A stretch of 33,366 nucleotides of DNA, taken from positions 1-33,366 of the IMG/VR virus record IMGVR_UViG_3300017530_000065, one strand, 5' to 3'. Below, in pieces: positions 23,809 to 30,820 of the stretch (positions are counted from its first letter, which is position 1; each line of letters begins with the position of its first letter). The stretch comes from a virus. The position numbers and the translations under genes were made by a program. The notes below the pieces were generated by a model, which ran no database searches, was not told the origin of the DNA, and saw nothing but the letters and a program-made list of their open reading frames with translations.

Positions 23809-24023
23809 TATTTAAGTGTACAGATTGCCAGGGTGGATTCACCTGGGCAGGTATGGGGATGTCTCACACCGGCTACGAGGAAGAGGTGTGGGAACCGTGC
23901 GTAAAATGCAGCGGTCGCGGGCGTGTATGGATATTGCCATTTGGTATTATCGTATACAGAGCAAAAAAACAATATTTCACTCTACGGTATCCAGCCGTAG
24001 AGGAAGAGGAGATACCGTTCTAA
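23805..24023 (+). CDS. zinc-ribbon protein, DnaJ-like cysteine pattern, 72 aa
   Basis: CTDCQGGF near residue 5 and CVKCSGRGRVW near residue 36 form a DnaJ-type zinc knuckle pair. The rest contains a hydrophobic strand (ILPFGIIVY) and an acidic end. It is translationally coupled to the regulator (ATGA) and to the next gene (TAATG). A nucleic-acid or protein-binding role is possible. Confidence 0.6.
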   Translation: MIFKCTDCQGGFTWAGMGMSHTGYEEEVWEPCVKCSGRGRVWILPFGIIVYRAKKQYFTLRYPAVEEEEIPF

Positions 24024-24220
24024 TGACAGTACAAGAATTCAACGATGAGGCGGCAGCAGTATGCCGAGCGATGCGTATTTATGGTGGCTCATTCATGCAG
24101 GCAATCGGGGATGCTGTTAATGTCGCAGACTTGGAGGATAAAACCAAAATCAAAAAAACGTGGCCGCGAGAGTGGCAGCAATATTTGAAGATGGCGGAGG
24201 CTATGAATGACGATTCCTGA
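24023..24220 (+). CDS. hypothetical helical protein, 65 aa
   Basis: Its start overlaps the previous stop (TAATG). It is helical and Ala/Met/Lys-rich (FMQAIGDAVNVADLEDKTKIKKTWPREWQQYLKMAEAMNDDS). Its C-terminal coding end (GGCGGAGGCTATGAAT, 24193-24208) is copied at 24795-24810. Function unknown. Confidence 0.6.
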   Translation: MTVQEFNDEAAAVCRAMRIYGGSFMQAIGDAVNVADLEDKTKIKKTWPREWQQYLKMAEAMNDDS

Positions 24221-24461
24221 AGCGCTCAGACGTGGCATTACGGCCGTCACACATCCAACCTGGAAGCTCGGCCACCTTCACATTGAACGGTTTGGCAACG
24301 GCATTATCATACACGGCCAGACTAACGCAGATGGAAAACAATCATGGCTGAGGAGGCCATATGACCACACCGACGGCAAACCGTCATGGCATGAGTATGA
24401 TGACGATTACACAGGCCATGATGGGTATATGGAATATCGGCATGAGGACGAAACGGTATGA
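24207..24461 (+). CDS. hypothetical protein, 84 aa, His/Asp/Tyr-rich
   Basis: The protein overlaps the preceding gene by 14 bp. Its C-terminal half is dense in Asp, His and Tyr (HTDGKPSWHEYDDDYTGHDGYMEYRHEDE), which may bind metal. The N-terminal part contains an amphipathic strand-helix pattern. No known family. Confidence 0.55.
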   Translation: MTIPEALRRGITAVTHPTWKLGHLHIERFGNGIIIHGQTNADGKQSWLRRPYDHTDGKPSWHEYDDDYTGHDGYMEYRHEDETV

Positions 24462-24574
24462 ATAAAATCTATGATGTGTGTAATGTGTGTAATCTTGAAA
24501 GTTACGCAGTCGGCCATTATGATGAAACCGGCCGGTTTCACAGGTTGGCGCAAAAGTTGATGGTGAACGCATAA
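24458..24574 (+). CDS. short Cys-pair protein, 38 aa
   Basis: The ATG overlaps the previous stop (ATGA). It contains one CxxC (VCNVCN) and a His/Tyr-rich middle. It ends in LMVNA, the same C-terminus as the regulator at 23518 (WMVNA), because the coding end was copied. It may be a degraded copy or a true half-knuckle. Confidence 0.45.
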   Translation: MNKIYDVCNVCNLESYAVGHYDETGRFHRLAQKLMVNA

Positions 24575-24586
24575 AGGAGAAAAAAC

Positions 24587-24793
24587 ATGTATGAACTATT
24601 TCAGAGCGTAACGGCGTTGCCGGAAGGTGACATTGATTTTGATAGTGAAGCAGACGCTATTGCGTACGCATTAGATGAACATCGACATACACTGTTATTT
24701 GTAGCTGACATGAGCGACGGCGGAAACTTCGTCGCCATCGTTTACGGCGGACAGGTTTGGCTACCGTCATTTGTTGATGAGGTGAACGCATGA
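24587..24793 (+). CDS. hypothetical protein, 68 aa
   Basis: It has a clear AAAGGAG ribosome-binding site. It is acidic with alternating strands (TLLFVADMSDGGNFVAIVYGGQVWLPSF). It ends in VNA, sharing the GGTGAACGCAT boundary with two other genes. No family recognised. Confidence 0.55.
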   Translation: MYELFQSVTALPEGDIDFDSEADAIAYALDEHRHTLLFVADMSDGGNFVAIVYGGQVWLPSFVDEVNA

Positions 24794-24837
24794 CGGCGGA
24801 GGCTATGAATAAGGAGGATAACGATAGTGCCAATTGA
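24790..24837 (+). pseudogene. 15-codon remnant at a copied gene boundary
   Basis: The stretch after the 24793 stop holds an ATGA-coupled ORF (MTAEAMNKEDNDSAN) that copies the coding end of the 24023-24220 gene (AEAMN...). It is joined to a copy of the boundary after the regulator. It looks like scar tissue of a duplication or deletion. It contains the AAGGAGG used by the HNH gene. Confidence 0.35.
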
Positions 24838-25273
24838 CATGAGCCGTTACCCGGTCGACTGGCCGCAAATCCGTGATCGCGTCCTGAAACGCGCCGGGGG
24901 TAGCGCAGCGGATTTGCGCATAGGCGCGGCCTGTGAGTGGTGCGGTGTGATGAACTACTCCGTCGGCTACCGCGACTCAGGCGGCGAACTTCACGCGCTA
25001 GACAGAGTGTTTCCCTCTTACCGCAAGGCGACGAGGGCAGCGATCAAAAATAACCAGCTTGCTGGCAAATCAGGCAAGCACGGCCGTTACATCGTTATCG
25101 TGCTGACTATCGCTCATATACACGATCCGGACCCGGCCAATTGCGCTGATGACAATTTGGCAGCGCTTTGCCAGCAGTGCCACAACCGGCACGACTCTAA
25201 GATGAGGCAGCGCAACCGGGCGGCGGGGAAAGCCCGGGCAGCGAAAGCGGCCGGGCAGATGACGCTACTATAG
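24827..25273 (+). CDS. HNH endonuclease
   Basis: The GTG at 24827 is 9 nt after AAGGAGG; the ATG at 24839 is further away and less favoured. The 148-residue protein has CEWC (36/39), an HNH core with H97-I-H99, N110-L and C115-x2-C118-H119...H122, i.e. a zinc-bound HNH domain. A basic C-terminal tail follows (KMRQRNRAAGKARAAKAAG). HNH nucleases in phages act in packaging, homing or host DNA damage. Here it lies in the early region rather than by the terminase. Confidence 0.8.
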   Translation: MPIDMSRYPVDWPQIRDRVLKRAGGSAADLRIGAACEWCGVMNYSVGYRDSGGELHALDRVFPSYRKATRAAIKNNQLAGKSGKHGRYIVIVLTIAHIHDPDPANCADDNLAALCQQCHNRHDSKMRQRNRAAGKARAAKAAGQMTLL

Positions 25274-25323
25274 ACAACCCCTATCGCAGCCATTGACGCG
25301 GCCTATACTGACGCGGCGCGGAT

Positions 25324-25333
25324 GTGGTATAAT
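25324..25333 (+). promoter_or_regulatory. extended -10 promoter (TGTGGTATAAT)
   Basis: TGG-TATAAT with an upstream TG matches the promoters at 1551, 19753 (minus) and 19773. Transcription would begin near 25340, giving a long leader of about 108 nt before the 25448 gene. Confidence 0.55.
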
Positions 25334-25340
25334 AACAATT

Positions 25341-25412
25341 GAGGCTTACGGGGACTTGATCGCCCTCGGACAGCCAGACCCGGCTCACTGGTTGCCTCTC
25401 TCCCTCTTTTTT
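25341..25412 (+). ncRNA. possible structured leader RNA with U-run
   Basis: GAGGC (25341-25345) pairs with GCCTC (25394-25398). Inside, CGGGG (25349-25353) pairs with 25364-25368 (one G-U), and CCAG (25374-25377) pairs with CTGG (25388-25391). This gives a three-way junction followed by TTTTTT (25407-25412). It may be a small RNA with a terminator or a leader riboregulator. No match to a known riboswitch class was recognised. Confidence 0.35.
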
Positions 25413-25447
25413 ATCTTGAGCCACTACAAAATTGAGTCGGAGACACA

Positions 25448-25801
25448 ATGAATGATATAGAATTAAAAGCATACGTTTTAGACTTAGCCAGTGAAATCAA
25501 CAAATCACTTGTTGCCTTTACTGACTTCGGTACGGTTTCACGCTGGCTATGGCTAAGGAATAGCGCTTGTTTCTCAACTTTTACCGGGCATTCGGTTAGG
25601 ATGTCATTCCCAAAGTTTACACAAACACTTAGATATATATGCTTAATGACAGCAGATCATCTTGATATTATTCTCATTGACAATGATTATCAAGATACTG
25701 GTTATCAGTTTGAATTCCTCCTGTTTGCTGACAATGCTAACGCGCCGACGGAAATTTTACTAAACGGTTGGGATAATGTGATAGAAGGAGAGGCAGCATG
25801 A
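25448..25801 (+). CDS. hypothetical protein, 117 aa
   Basis: It follows GAGTCGGAG, a weak ribosome-binding site. The protein is helical at the N-terminus (ELKAYVLDLASEINKS) and beta-rich in the middle (YQFEFLLFADN). It overlaps the primase-helicase start by 4 bp. It could be an accessory factor for replication, but there is no family assignment. Confidence 0.55.
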   Translation: MNDIELKAYVLDLASEINKSLVAFTDFGTVSRWLWLRNSACFSTFTGHSVRMSFPKFTQTLRYICLMTADHLDIILIDNDYQDTGYQFEFLLFADNANAPTEILLNGWDNVIEGEAA

Positions 25802-27225
25802 GCGAAACAATGAATAAAGACTACGATGAACAACCACTTGACCATGACGGCCATGCCGCCTGTGTCCTGATTAAATACCCGGATATGTACAGGCACACCG
25901 GGGAGCGCGGTTGGCTTGTTTACCGTAATGGATACTGGCAAACGAAGGGGGCTGAAGCATCGGTAACGAGAGCGATTAAAAACGTTCTTAGGGAGCGTGA
26001 GCAACAAATAATAAAAGACCCGTCAATTGAAAACGAAAAGGCGCGATCATCTATGCGGCGCATGTGCAAGGCAAACAACGGTACGGTGATCGGCGTTCGT
26101 GCCATGATTAAATCGTTTGAAGATTGTGAGTGCAGCATCCTAGACTTTGACAATAATCCCAAACTTATTAACTGCAAAAATGGCGTTGTGAACCTTGAAA
26201 CCGGTAAACTTGCGGCACATTCTGCTTTACTAATGTTTACGTATCGCCTTAATGTTGATTACGAAAAAGGTGCAAAAAACGAGACGTGGGATACGTTCCT
26301 GGCTACCATCGGGATGGATGATGACACGCTCAATTACCTGCGGATATTGTCGGGATACTGCCTTACAGGACTCACAAGAGAAGAATTGATGTTCTACTTA
26401 TACGGTGAGACAAGAACCGGTAAAGGTACATTTACGAACGCGCTGCTAGGGGTTCTTGGACTATACGGGATGGGTATCAATTTTAGGACGTTCACAGTTA
26501 GGCGGGATGGGGATACGCAGAATTTCGACCTGGCAATACTATCACAAAAACGCTTCCTATCTGCCAGCGAATCAAAGCGCCATGAGCGGATAAACGCCTC
26601 AGTGTTTAAGCAGGTGACGGGCGGTGATCCGATATTTGCAGCCTACAAAGGTAAAGATGGATTCTCGTTTATTCCGCAGTGGAAGATTATGCTATCGTCT
26701 AATTATCCTCTTAATGCTGACCCGATGGATTCAGCAGTTTGGGCAAGGGTTAGAGTGCTGAAATTCGGCAAGTCAAACCTGGGAAAGGAGGACAAAACGC
26801 TTAAGGCAAAGCTGGATACAGACGGGGCAAAAGAGGCCATCTTGGCATGGGCTGTAAGCGGCGCTGTTGAATGGTTTTCTGATGGTCTAAACACACCCGC
26901 AAATGTCACCGAAAACACGCACAAAATGCGCCTTGAGGTGTCCTCTGTTTTGATTTTCATAGACCAATGTTGCACACTCGGAATAGACAAAACAAGCGAT
27001 GGTAAGGCGCTCTATTCTGCCTACATAGAATGGGCAATCGGTGAGGGTTATCACAAGCCGTACGGCCGTATGTCATTCACCCAGGCACTCGAAAGACTGG
27101 GGTGTAAAAGTGCCGTCCGCAAGGTAAGTGGGAAGTCCACAAGGTACTATACAAACATAAAATTCTTAGGCGATGCCGCTGGCGATTTGTCCATCTCTAA
27201 CCGAATTGAACTGGACGTTTTTTAG
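25798..27225 (+). CDS. D5/P4-type primase-helicase
   Basis: The 475-residue protein is the C-terminal superfamily 3 helicase part of D5-like primase-helicases. It has a D5_N-like region (about residues 60-195), a Walker A GETRTGKGTF near residues 203-212 and an acidic Walker B region downstream. Sensor motifs (FKQVTGGDPI; LSSNYPL) follow, with a C-terminal winged-helix part. It unwinds DNA and, with a primase part, may start replication. The N-terminal primase is short or absent, so the host may supply primer synthesis. The adjacent downstream non-coding region is a likely origin. Confidence 0.85.
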   Translation: MSETMNKDYDEQPLDHDGHAACVLIKYPDMYRHTGERGWLVYRNGYWQTKGAEASVTRAIKNVLREREQQIIKDPSIENEKARSSMRRMCKANNGTVIGVRAMIKSFEDCECSILDFDNNPKLINCKNGVVNLETGKLAAHSALLMFTYRLNVDYEKGAKNETWDTFLATIGMDDDTLNYLRILSGYCLTGLTREELMFYLYGETRTGKGTFTNALLGVLGLYGMGINFRTFTVRRDGDTQNFDLAILSQKRFLSASESKRHERINASVFKQVTGGDPIFAAYKGKDGFSFIPQWKIMLSSNYPLNADPMDSAVWARVRVLKFGKSNLGKEDKTLKAKLDTDGAKEAILAWAVSGAVEWFSDGLNTPANVTENTHKMRLEVSSVLIFIDQCCTLGIDKTSDGKALYSAYIEWAIGEGYHKPYGRMSFTQALERLGCKSAVRKVSGKSTRYYTNIKFLGDAAGDLSISNRIELDVF

Positions 27226-27521
27226 TGAAACCGCAAAAGTGGGGGTACTATGACGGTATACATAATGCGTAAGACATCCGTTCTTTTGCTCCTAGTAGAC
27301 ATAATGCCACAACATTACATAAAGACACTTTAGTAAACATAATGTCATTTTGGTAAACATAACGTGAGAAACACCAACATTTTATTCGGAAAGTTACAGG
27401 GTTACAATTATACCGTCATATCTTACGCGCTAGTAAAAAATAGTAAGATCGCGTATGTAGGGTAGAATGTGCGTGTATAATTGTAACCCTGTAACCGATA
27501 TATTGTTAAAAAGGAAACGAA
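27226..27521. other. non-coding, repeat-rich region, candidate replication origin
   Basis: About 296 bp without a supported gene directly after the helicase. It holds a 21-bp perfect inverted repeat (27393-27413 and 27475-27495). It also holds a 12-bp inverted repeat (TATGACGGTATA at 27249-27260 with 27409-27420), an ATCTTAC/GTAAGAT hairpin (27420-27426 with 27443-27449), and four ACATAAYG repeats (27260, 27299, 27337, 27357). The region is AT-rich with TATATTG near the end. These are features of an iteron-type origin. Confidence 0.55.
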
Positions 27522-27713
27522 ATGAATAATTGCCCGAATTGCAATAGAAAACCAAGTGTGAAATCTGAAACGATAAGATACAAGGGAAAGTTTAGGACTA
27601 GCTTTTTCGTAGAGTGCCCGCCGCCGTGTCAAACAGGCAGATTTCTTGTTACGGAACGTTGGTATTTTAGAAATGAAAAAGAAGCCGTTTTAGATTGGAA
27701 TAATCATACTTAA
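27522..27713 (+). CDS. Lar-like restriction alleviation protein
   Basis: The 63-residue zinc-ribbon protein has CPNC near the N-terminus, CPPPC in the middle and a C-terminal WYFRNEKEAVLDWNNH. This is the pattern of Lar-family proteins (two Cys pairs and a ...AIxAWN tail), which lower type I restriction in some phages. It follows AAAGGAAACGAA. Function in this host is inferred only. Confidence 0.6.
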   Translation: MNNCPNCNRKPSVKSETIRYKGKFRTSFFVECPPPCQTGRFLVTERWYFRNEKEAVLDWNNHT

Positions 27714-27724
27714 GGAGGACTGCG

Positions 27725-27910
27725 ATGAGCTTAAAAAGAAAGCGAAAACACAACTATGAGAAGGTGATCGGTAAGTTGATAAAATCTGGTGTGTTGCCAT
27801 CCGGCGCTGGCGTTACTGATGTATATATTCTGCATGACGAATGGTGTGGCATTTACAAGTCAAAACGATGTAACTGTAAGCCAGATGTACAGATAAAAAA
27901 GGAGGGATGA
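27725..27910 (+). CDS. small conserved-type protein with HDxWC motif, 61 aa
   Basis: The short protein has DVYILHDEWCGIYKSKRCNCKPD, a recurring phage/plasmid pattern with one CxC and a basic N-terminus. The cysteines and histidine suggest a metal-bound fold. It follows AAGGAGGACTGCG. No defined function known to me. Confidence 0.6.
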   Translation: MSLKRKRKHNYEKVIGKLIKSGVLPSGAGVTDVYILHDEWCGIYKSKRCNCKPDVQIKKEG

Positions 27911-27913
27911 GAT

Positions 27914-28051
27914 ATGAGCGATAAACAAAAGTGGGCAGCTTATTACGCCGCCTTGAAAAAGTGGGAAAAGGCACGGCCGAAGTCTGGTAATAATTACGAA
28001 CTTGAATCTTGGCTTGAGGAAAAGCCGATAAAACCTGGAGAACTGGCATAA
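27914..28051 (+). CDS. hypothetical protein, 45 aa
   Basis: The short ORF starts after AAGGAGGGATGAGAT and ends with TAATG overlapping the next start. The sequence is charged and helical (WAAYYAALKKWEKARPKSGN). Too short for a family call. Confidence 0.5.
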   Translation: MSDKQKWAAYYAALKKWEKARPKSGNNYELESWLEEKPIKPGELA

Positions 28052-28341
28052 TGAAAACATGTGAACGCTGTCACCTTGAAAAGAACGAAGTTGAATTTAA
28101 CACTCTTACACGATACCAGCGGCCGGTACGTGAACCATTCGCGGCCGTGTGCGTCACTTGCTACTGGAACCAGATGCGGACAACAGATAGCTGGCAGTCA
28201 GTTGTAAAGTCGGTGCGTATGCGGCTCGGATATGTTGATGCAAAAGAAGTAGGTAAGTTTGGCATATACAGCCTCGACCAATTGACACGGCCGTTTACTG
28301 ATTGGCTACTGCAATGTGGGGCGAGAGAGGAACTGATATGA
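28051..28341 (+). CDS. CxxC zinc-finger protein, 96 aa
   Basis: It has CERC (residues 4-7) and CVTC (about 34-37) with a hydrophobic helix in the C-terminal half (LDQLTRPFTDWLLQC). It resembles recruitment or small transcription-type zinc fingers. It is coupled by ATGA to the next zinc-ribbon gene. Confidence 0.6.
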   Translation: MKTCERCHLEKNEVEFNTLTRYQRPVREPFAAVCVTCYWNQMRTTDSWQSVVKSVRMRLGYVDAKEVGKFGIYSLDQLTRPFTDWLLQCGAREELI

Positions 28342-28532
28342 AAATTGACCAACGTGTAAAAATAGAAAAATATTGCCCGGCATGTGGTTCTGGCACAAAG
28401 CTGGTCGTACGCACAAACAGGAAATCAGACAGCCAATTTCTAGGTTGCGAGAATTTCCCGATTTGCACACATACTGAAAAGATACCAGAAAGTATGTATA
28501 TGGAAGCCGCGGGACAGAAACGGCTTCTATGA
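28338..28532 (+). CDS. topoisomerase-type zinc ribbon protein, 64 aa
   Basis: The product has CPACGSGTKLVVRTNRKSD and FLGCENFPICTHTE, the C4 zinc-ribbon pattern of bacterial topoisomerase I C-terminal repeats. As a free small protein it may bind DNA. The start ATG overlaps the previous stop (ATGA). Confidence 0.6.
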   Translation: MKIDQRVKIEKYCPACGSGTKLVVRTNRKSDSQFLGCENFPICTHTEKIPESMYMEAAGQKRLL

Positions 28533-28541
28533 GGAACTGAC

Positions 28542-29375
28542 ATGAAAACAAACACTATCACTACTGGCGATTACCTGGACATTGGCGAAAACATCATACC
28601 CGGCAGCGTTGACCTCATCATGACCTCCCCGCCGTACCCCGGCCAAAAGAATGACAGCCGCGGCGTCTCGGAATGGCTAAATTGGTTTACGGCCGTATCC
28701 CGGCTCATGTATGCCAACCTGACTGCTAACGGCGTGTTAGCTCTGAACGTGGCATTCAAGCGCACCGGCGGCGGCTGGTACGACACGCGGCTCTTTACGC
28801 AGCTTGTACCGATGCTGGAAGAAACCGGCTTTAACATGATTGACATTTATCCATTCCTGAAAGCCAACCCCGCGCCGAATGGCAGCGTCGGCGTTAATTC
28901 GCGGCACGACACCCCGGCCTGGGAGCCGGTTTTTGTGATGAGCAAGGCGGCCGTTACGGCCGATTATCAATTCGAGCCGGTACGAAAACCGTACAAGCCG
29001 AAATCATTTACGGCAGATGGCAACCTATGGACAAACCGCCTCGCAAACGGCGATACGGCCGTGCCCCACCCCGGCGGCGCACGTCAACCGAATTATTTAC
29101 TCGTTTCCACGTCTGGTACTTCACGCACAGGAATGCCACGCGCTGAAGGCCAAAGTTTCCCGGTCGCAGTGCCTGAGCGTTTCATCCTTCAGCATACGCA
29201 ACCCGGCGATACCGTGCTTGACCCATTCGCTGGCGTTGGCACTACTTGCCGCGTGGCACAGACAAACGGCCGTAAATACATCGGTGTGGAACTGTTGGAG
29301 CGTGAAGCGGCAAAGGCGCGAGAGTGGCTAGATGAGCCGTTTCAGCAGTCAATTTTGGACTTTGCCAGATATTGA
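28542..29375 (+). CDS. DNA amino-methyltransferase (m4C/m6A, beta class)
   Basis: The 277-residue enzyme has the catalytic motif IV TSPPYPG near residues 28-34. SPPY is usual for N4-cytosine methylation, with N6-adenine possible. The AdoMet-binding motif I DPFAGVGTT is near residues 227-235, i.e. the beta-class order. It follows GAGGAACTGAC. It probably modifies phage DNA against host restriction. Its target sequence cannot be read directly; the ACGGCCGT palindrome is an attractive but untested candidate. Confidence 0.85.
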   Translation: MKTNTITTGDYLDIGENIIPGSVDLIMTSPPYPGQKNDSRGVSEWLNWFTAVSRLMYANLTANGVLALNVAFKRTGGGWYDTRLFTQLVPMLEETGFNMIDIYPFLKANPAPNGSVGVNSRHDTPAWEPVFVMSKAAVTADYQFEPVRKPYKPKSFTADGNLWTNRLANGDTAVPHPGGARQPNYLLVSTSGTSRTGMPRAEGQSFPVAVPERFILQHTQPGDTVLDPFAGVGTTCRVAQTNGRKYIGVELLEREAAKAREWLDEPFQQSILDFARY

Positions 29376-29534
29376 GTGTGCGAGTGTGGCACATTTCGGC
29401 TGTAACGGTTACGGGTGGCTGTGGGAGACGTGTAGCCCCAAACCATATGGCACACACTCCCCCCGGTAGCAAAAACGCTTGGGCGCAACCTGAGACGGGT
29501 TGACACAACTGCGGTAACATGGTAACATTTACTC
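29376..29534. other. intergenic region with promoter and inverted repeats
   Basis: No gene is supported in these 159 bases. They contain GAGTGTG near the start and CACACTC near 29452 as a loose inverted repeat, a GTAACGGTTAC palindrome, and at the end a promoter (29500-29528) with duplicated GGTAACAT. Confidence 0.5.
29500..29528 (+). promoter_or_regulatory. promoter for the 29535 gene, leaderless
   Basis: TTGACA (29500-29505), 17 nt, TAACAT (29523-29528), then TTACTC and the ATG at 29535. The spacing puts the likely start of transcription at the ATG, and no ribosome-binding site is seen. Confidence 0.6.
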
Positions 29535-29990
29535 ATGACTAAACAAAAGATAGTCCCCTTTGAACTAGAAAGCGAAAAAGGTAAATTGATTCAATATGGA
29601 CTTAGTTACTCCCCCAACGGAACGGTTGAGTTGTTTACATTCCAGAATGCAAAAGTAAACACAAAGCGGAAACAGCAACCATCTCCCGATGGCAGTGGCG
29701 TTGGTGAGTGGAGATGGCACAAGACATACGTGAGCGCGGAAGTAGCGGCGCGGCGGCTGCTGGCAATGGGTATGGCAGGCGTTTATGCAACTTCTGTTGA
29801 TGATTTTATGGTGAAGGTTGACGAAGCGGTAGACAGAGTTTTGCTCGGATTACAACCAGAAAATACCAAAACAACTCATGTGCGTATATATCAAGAAACG
29901 AAAAACATGCTACTGGCAAAGTGTACCGATACTTCACTGTCGTCTGCTGATATTATTCATGAGGCGGTGTGCGAATGGCTATCAAAATGA
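29535..29990 (+). CDS. probable ribbon-helix-helix DNA-binding protein, 151 aa
   Basis: The C-terminal part (THVRIYQETKNMLLAKCTDTSLSSADIIHEAVCEWLSK) reads as a ribbon-helix-helix fold. The N-terminal 100 residues are an unrecognised domain with conserved-looking Arg/Trp (GVGEWRWHKTYVS). It may be a regulator. It is transcribed from the leaderless promoter at 29500. It overlaps the next gene by 4 bp. Confidence 0.6.
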   Translation: MTKQKIVPFELESEKGKLIQYGLSYSPNGTVELFTFQNAKVNTKRKQQPSPDGSGVGEWRWHKTYVSAEVAARRLLAMGMAGVYATSVDDFMVKVDEAVDRVLLGLQPENTKTTHVRIYQETKNMLLAKCTDTSLSSADIIHEAVCEWLSK

Positions 29991-30133
29991 GTAAAAAACA
30001 CCACGTTAAAAACGGCCGTAAGTTCAGCAAAACAAAACCTTGTCGTAAGTGTGGTGGTTATGGCAATATGCTGGTTGGCAGCGAATGGCAAGACTGTCAT
30101 GTCTGTCTGGGTACTGGCGGAAAAGAACAATGA
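29987..30133 (+). CDS. DnaJ-type zinc-ribbon micro-protein, 48 aa
   Basis: The ORF starts in an ATGA overlap and ends in another. The product has CRKCGGYG and CHVCLGTGG, a DnaJ-like zinc knuckle pair, and a basic N-terminus. It includes one ACGGCCGT copy at 30012 (NGR). It resembles the 23805 protein in cysteine pattern. Confidence 0.65.
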   Translation: MSKKHHVKNGRKFSKTKPCRKCGGYGNMLVGSEWQDCHVCLGTGGKEQ

Positions 30134-30573
30134 GCGACATTACCCGCTGGCTCGACACCTACACAACGCAAGTTTCCCCGCAGACCAAAAAGCAGCTAGA
30201 TTACTACGTCGGTAGCAACCATCTGATTTTCCCCGCGTCGTCAAAATACCAAGTCGGCGCATTCGCAAAAGCGATTGGTTGCGATGCCGCCGAATTACAC
30301 TCAGAGCTATCCCGGCGCGGTCACAAGTTTATCACGGCTAAAACGGCGCGTGTTTACGGAACGCGAATCACGACACAATACGAATATGATACCGTGACGA
30401 CGTTGCGATTTAGACATCCAACTGAAGCGGGCGTAAGCTGGATTGGTCAAGACTGCCTTGACTGTGGTGTGCGCATATTTACGGCCGTACACGGCCGTTG
30501 GTACTCATGTCAAGAATGTGGCCTGAAGTGGTCAACGAATCCTAAAACAAAATGGAGACGAAACAATGAGTAA
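30130..30573 (+). CDS. zinc-ribbon protein, 147 aa
   Basis: The ATG at 30130 overlaps the previous stop (ATGA). The N-terminal part is helical with a DNA-binding-like helix pair (YQVGAFAKAIGCDAAELHSELSRRGHKF). The C-terminal part has CLDC and CQEC cysteine pairs (about 110 and 130), a zinc ribbon. Two ACGGCCGT copies lie within 20 bases of each other (30481 and 30491). Function unknown; a primase- or transcription-accessory role is possible. Confidence 0.6.
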   Translation: MSDITRWLDTYTTQVSPQTKKQLDYYVGSNHLIFPASSKYQVGAFAKAIGCDAAELHSELSRRGHKFITAKTARVYGTRITTQYEYDTVTTLRFRHPTEAGVSWIGQDCLDCGVRIFTAVHGRWYSCQECGLKWSTNPKTKWRRNNE

Positions 30574-30817
30574 ACGAATTGAACACGACGTGGCAGCGCT
30601 AAATTTACAGGTTAGTGTTTTGGGTATCAAGCTAGAAGTAGCCGAACTGCGGCAGCAGATAGCTGCCGCAATTCCCCCCGGCGCGTCACCAAAAGAGCTT
30701 GAGATTCTTTTGGAAATTGTGCGTAGTTGCAACCACAACGACCGCACCAAAGTGATAGCCGATGACTGTGCTAGAATTATGAAAAATGAGGTTGTAGCCG
30801 TCGAGCTACCATTTTGA
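30566..30817 (+). CDS. hypothetical helical protein, 83 aa
   Basis: Preceded by AATGGAGACGAAACA. The sequence is coiled and helical (LNLQVSVLGIKLEVAELRQQIAAAI; LLEIVRSCNHNDRTKVIADDC). It could dimerise. It overlaps the 30130-30573 gene by 8 bp. No family recognised. Confidence 0.55.
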   Translation: MSKRIEHDVAALNLQVSVLGIKLEVAELRQQIAAAIPPGASPKELEILLEIVRSCNHNDRTKVIADDCARIMKNEVVAVELPF

Positions 30818-30820
30818 TTC

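Noticed and set aside
25324-25412. tRNA or known riboswitch in the leader before 25448
   Set aside because: No T-loop sequence, CCA end or known ligand-core consensus could be matched, so only a generic structured leader is reported.
27296-27364. CRISPR-like array in the ACATAAYG repeats
   Set aside because: Units are only 8 bp, spacing is uneven (39, 38, 20), and no Cas genes are present; origin iterons or binding sites fit better.
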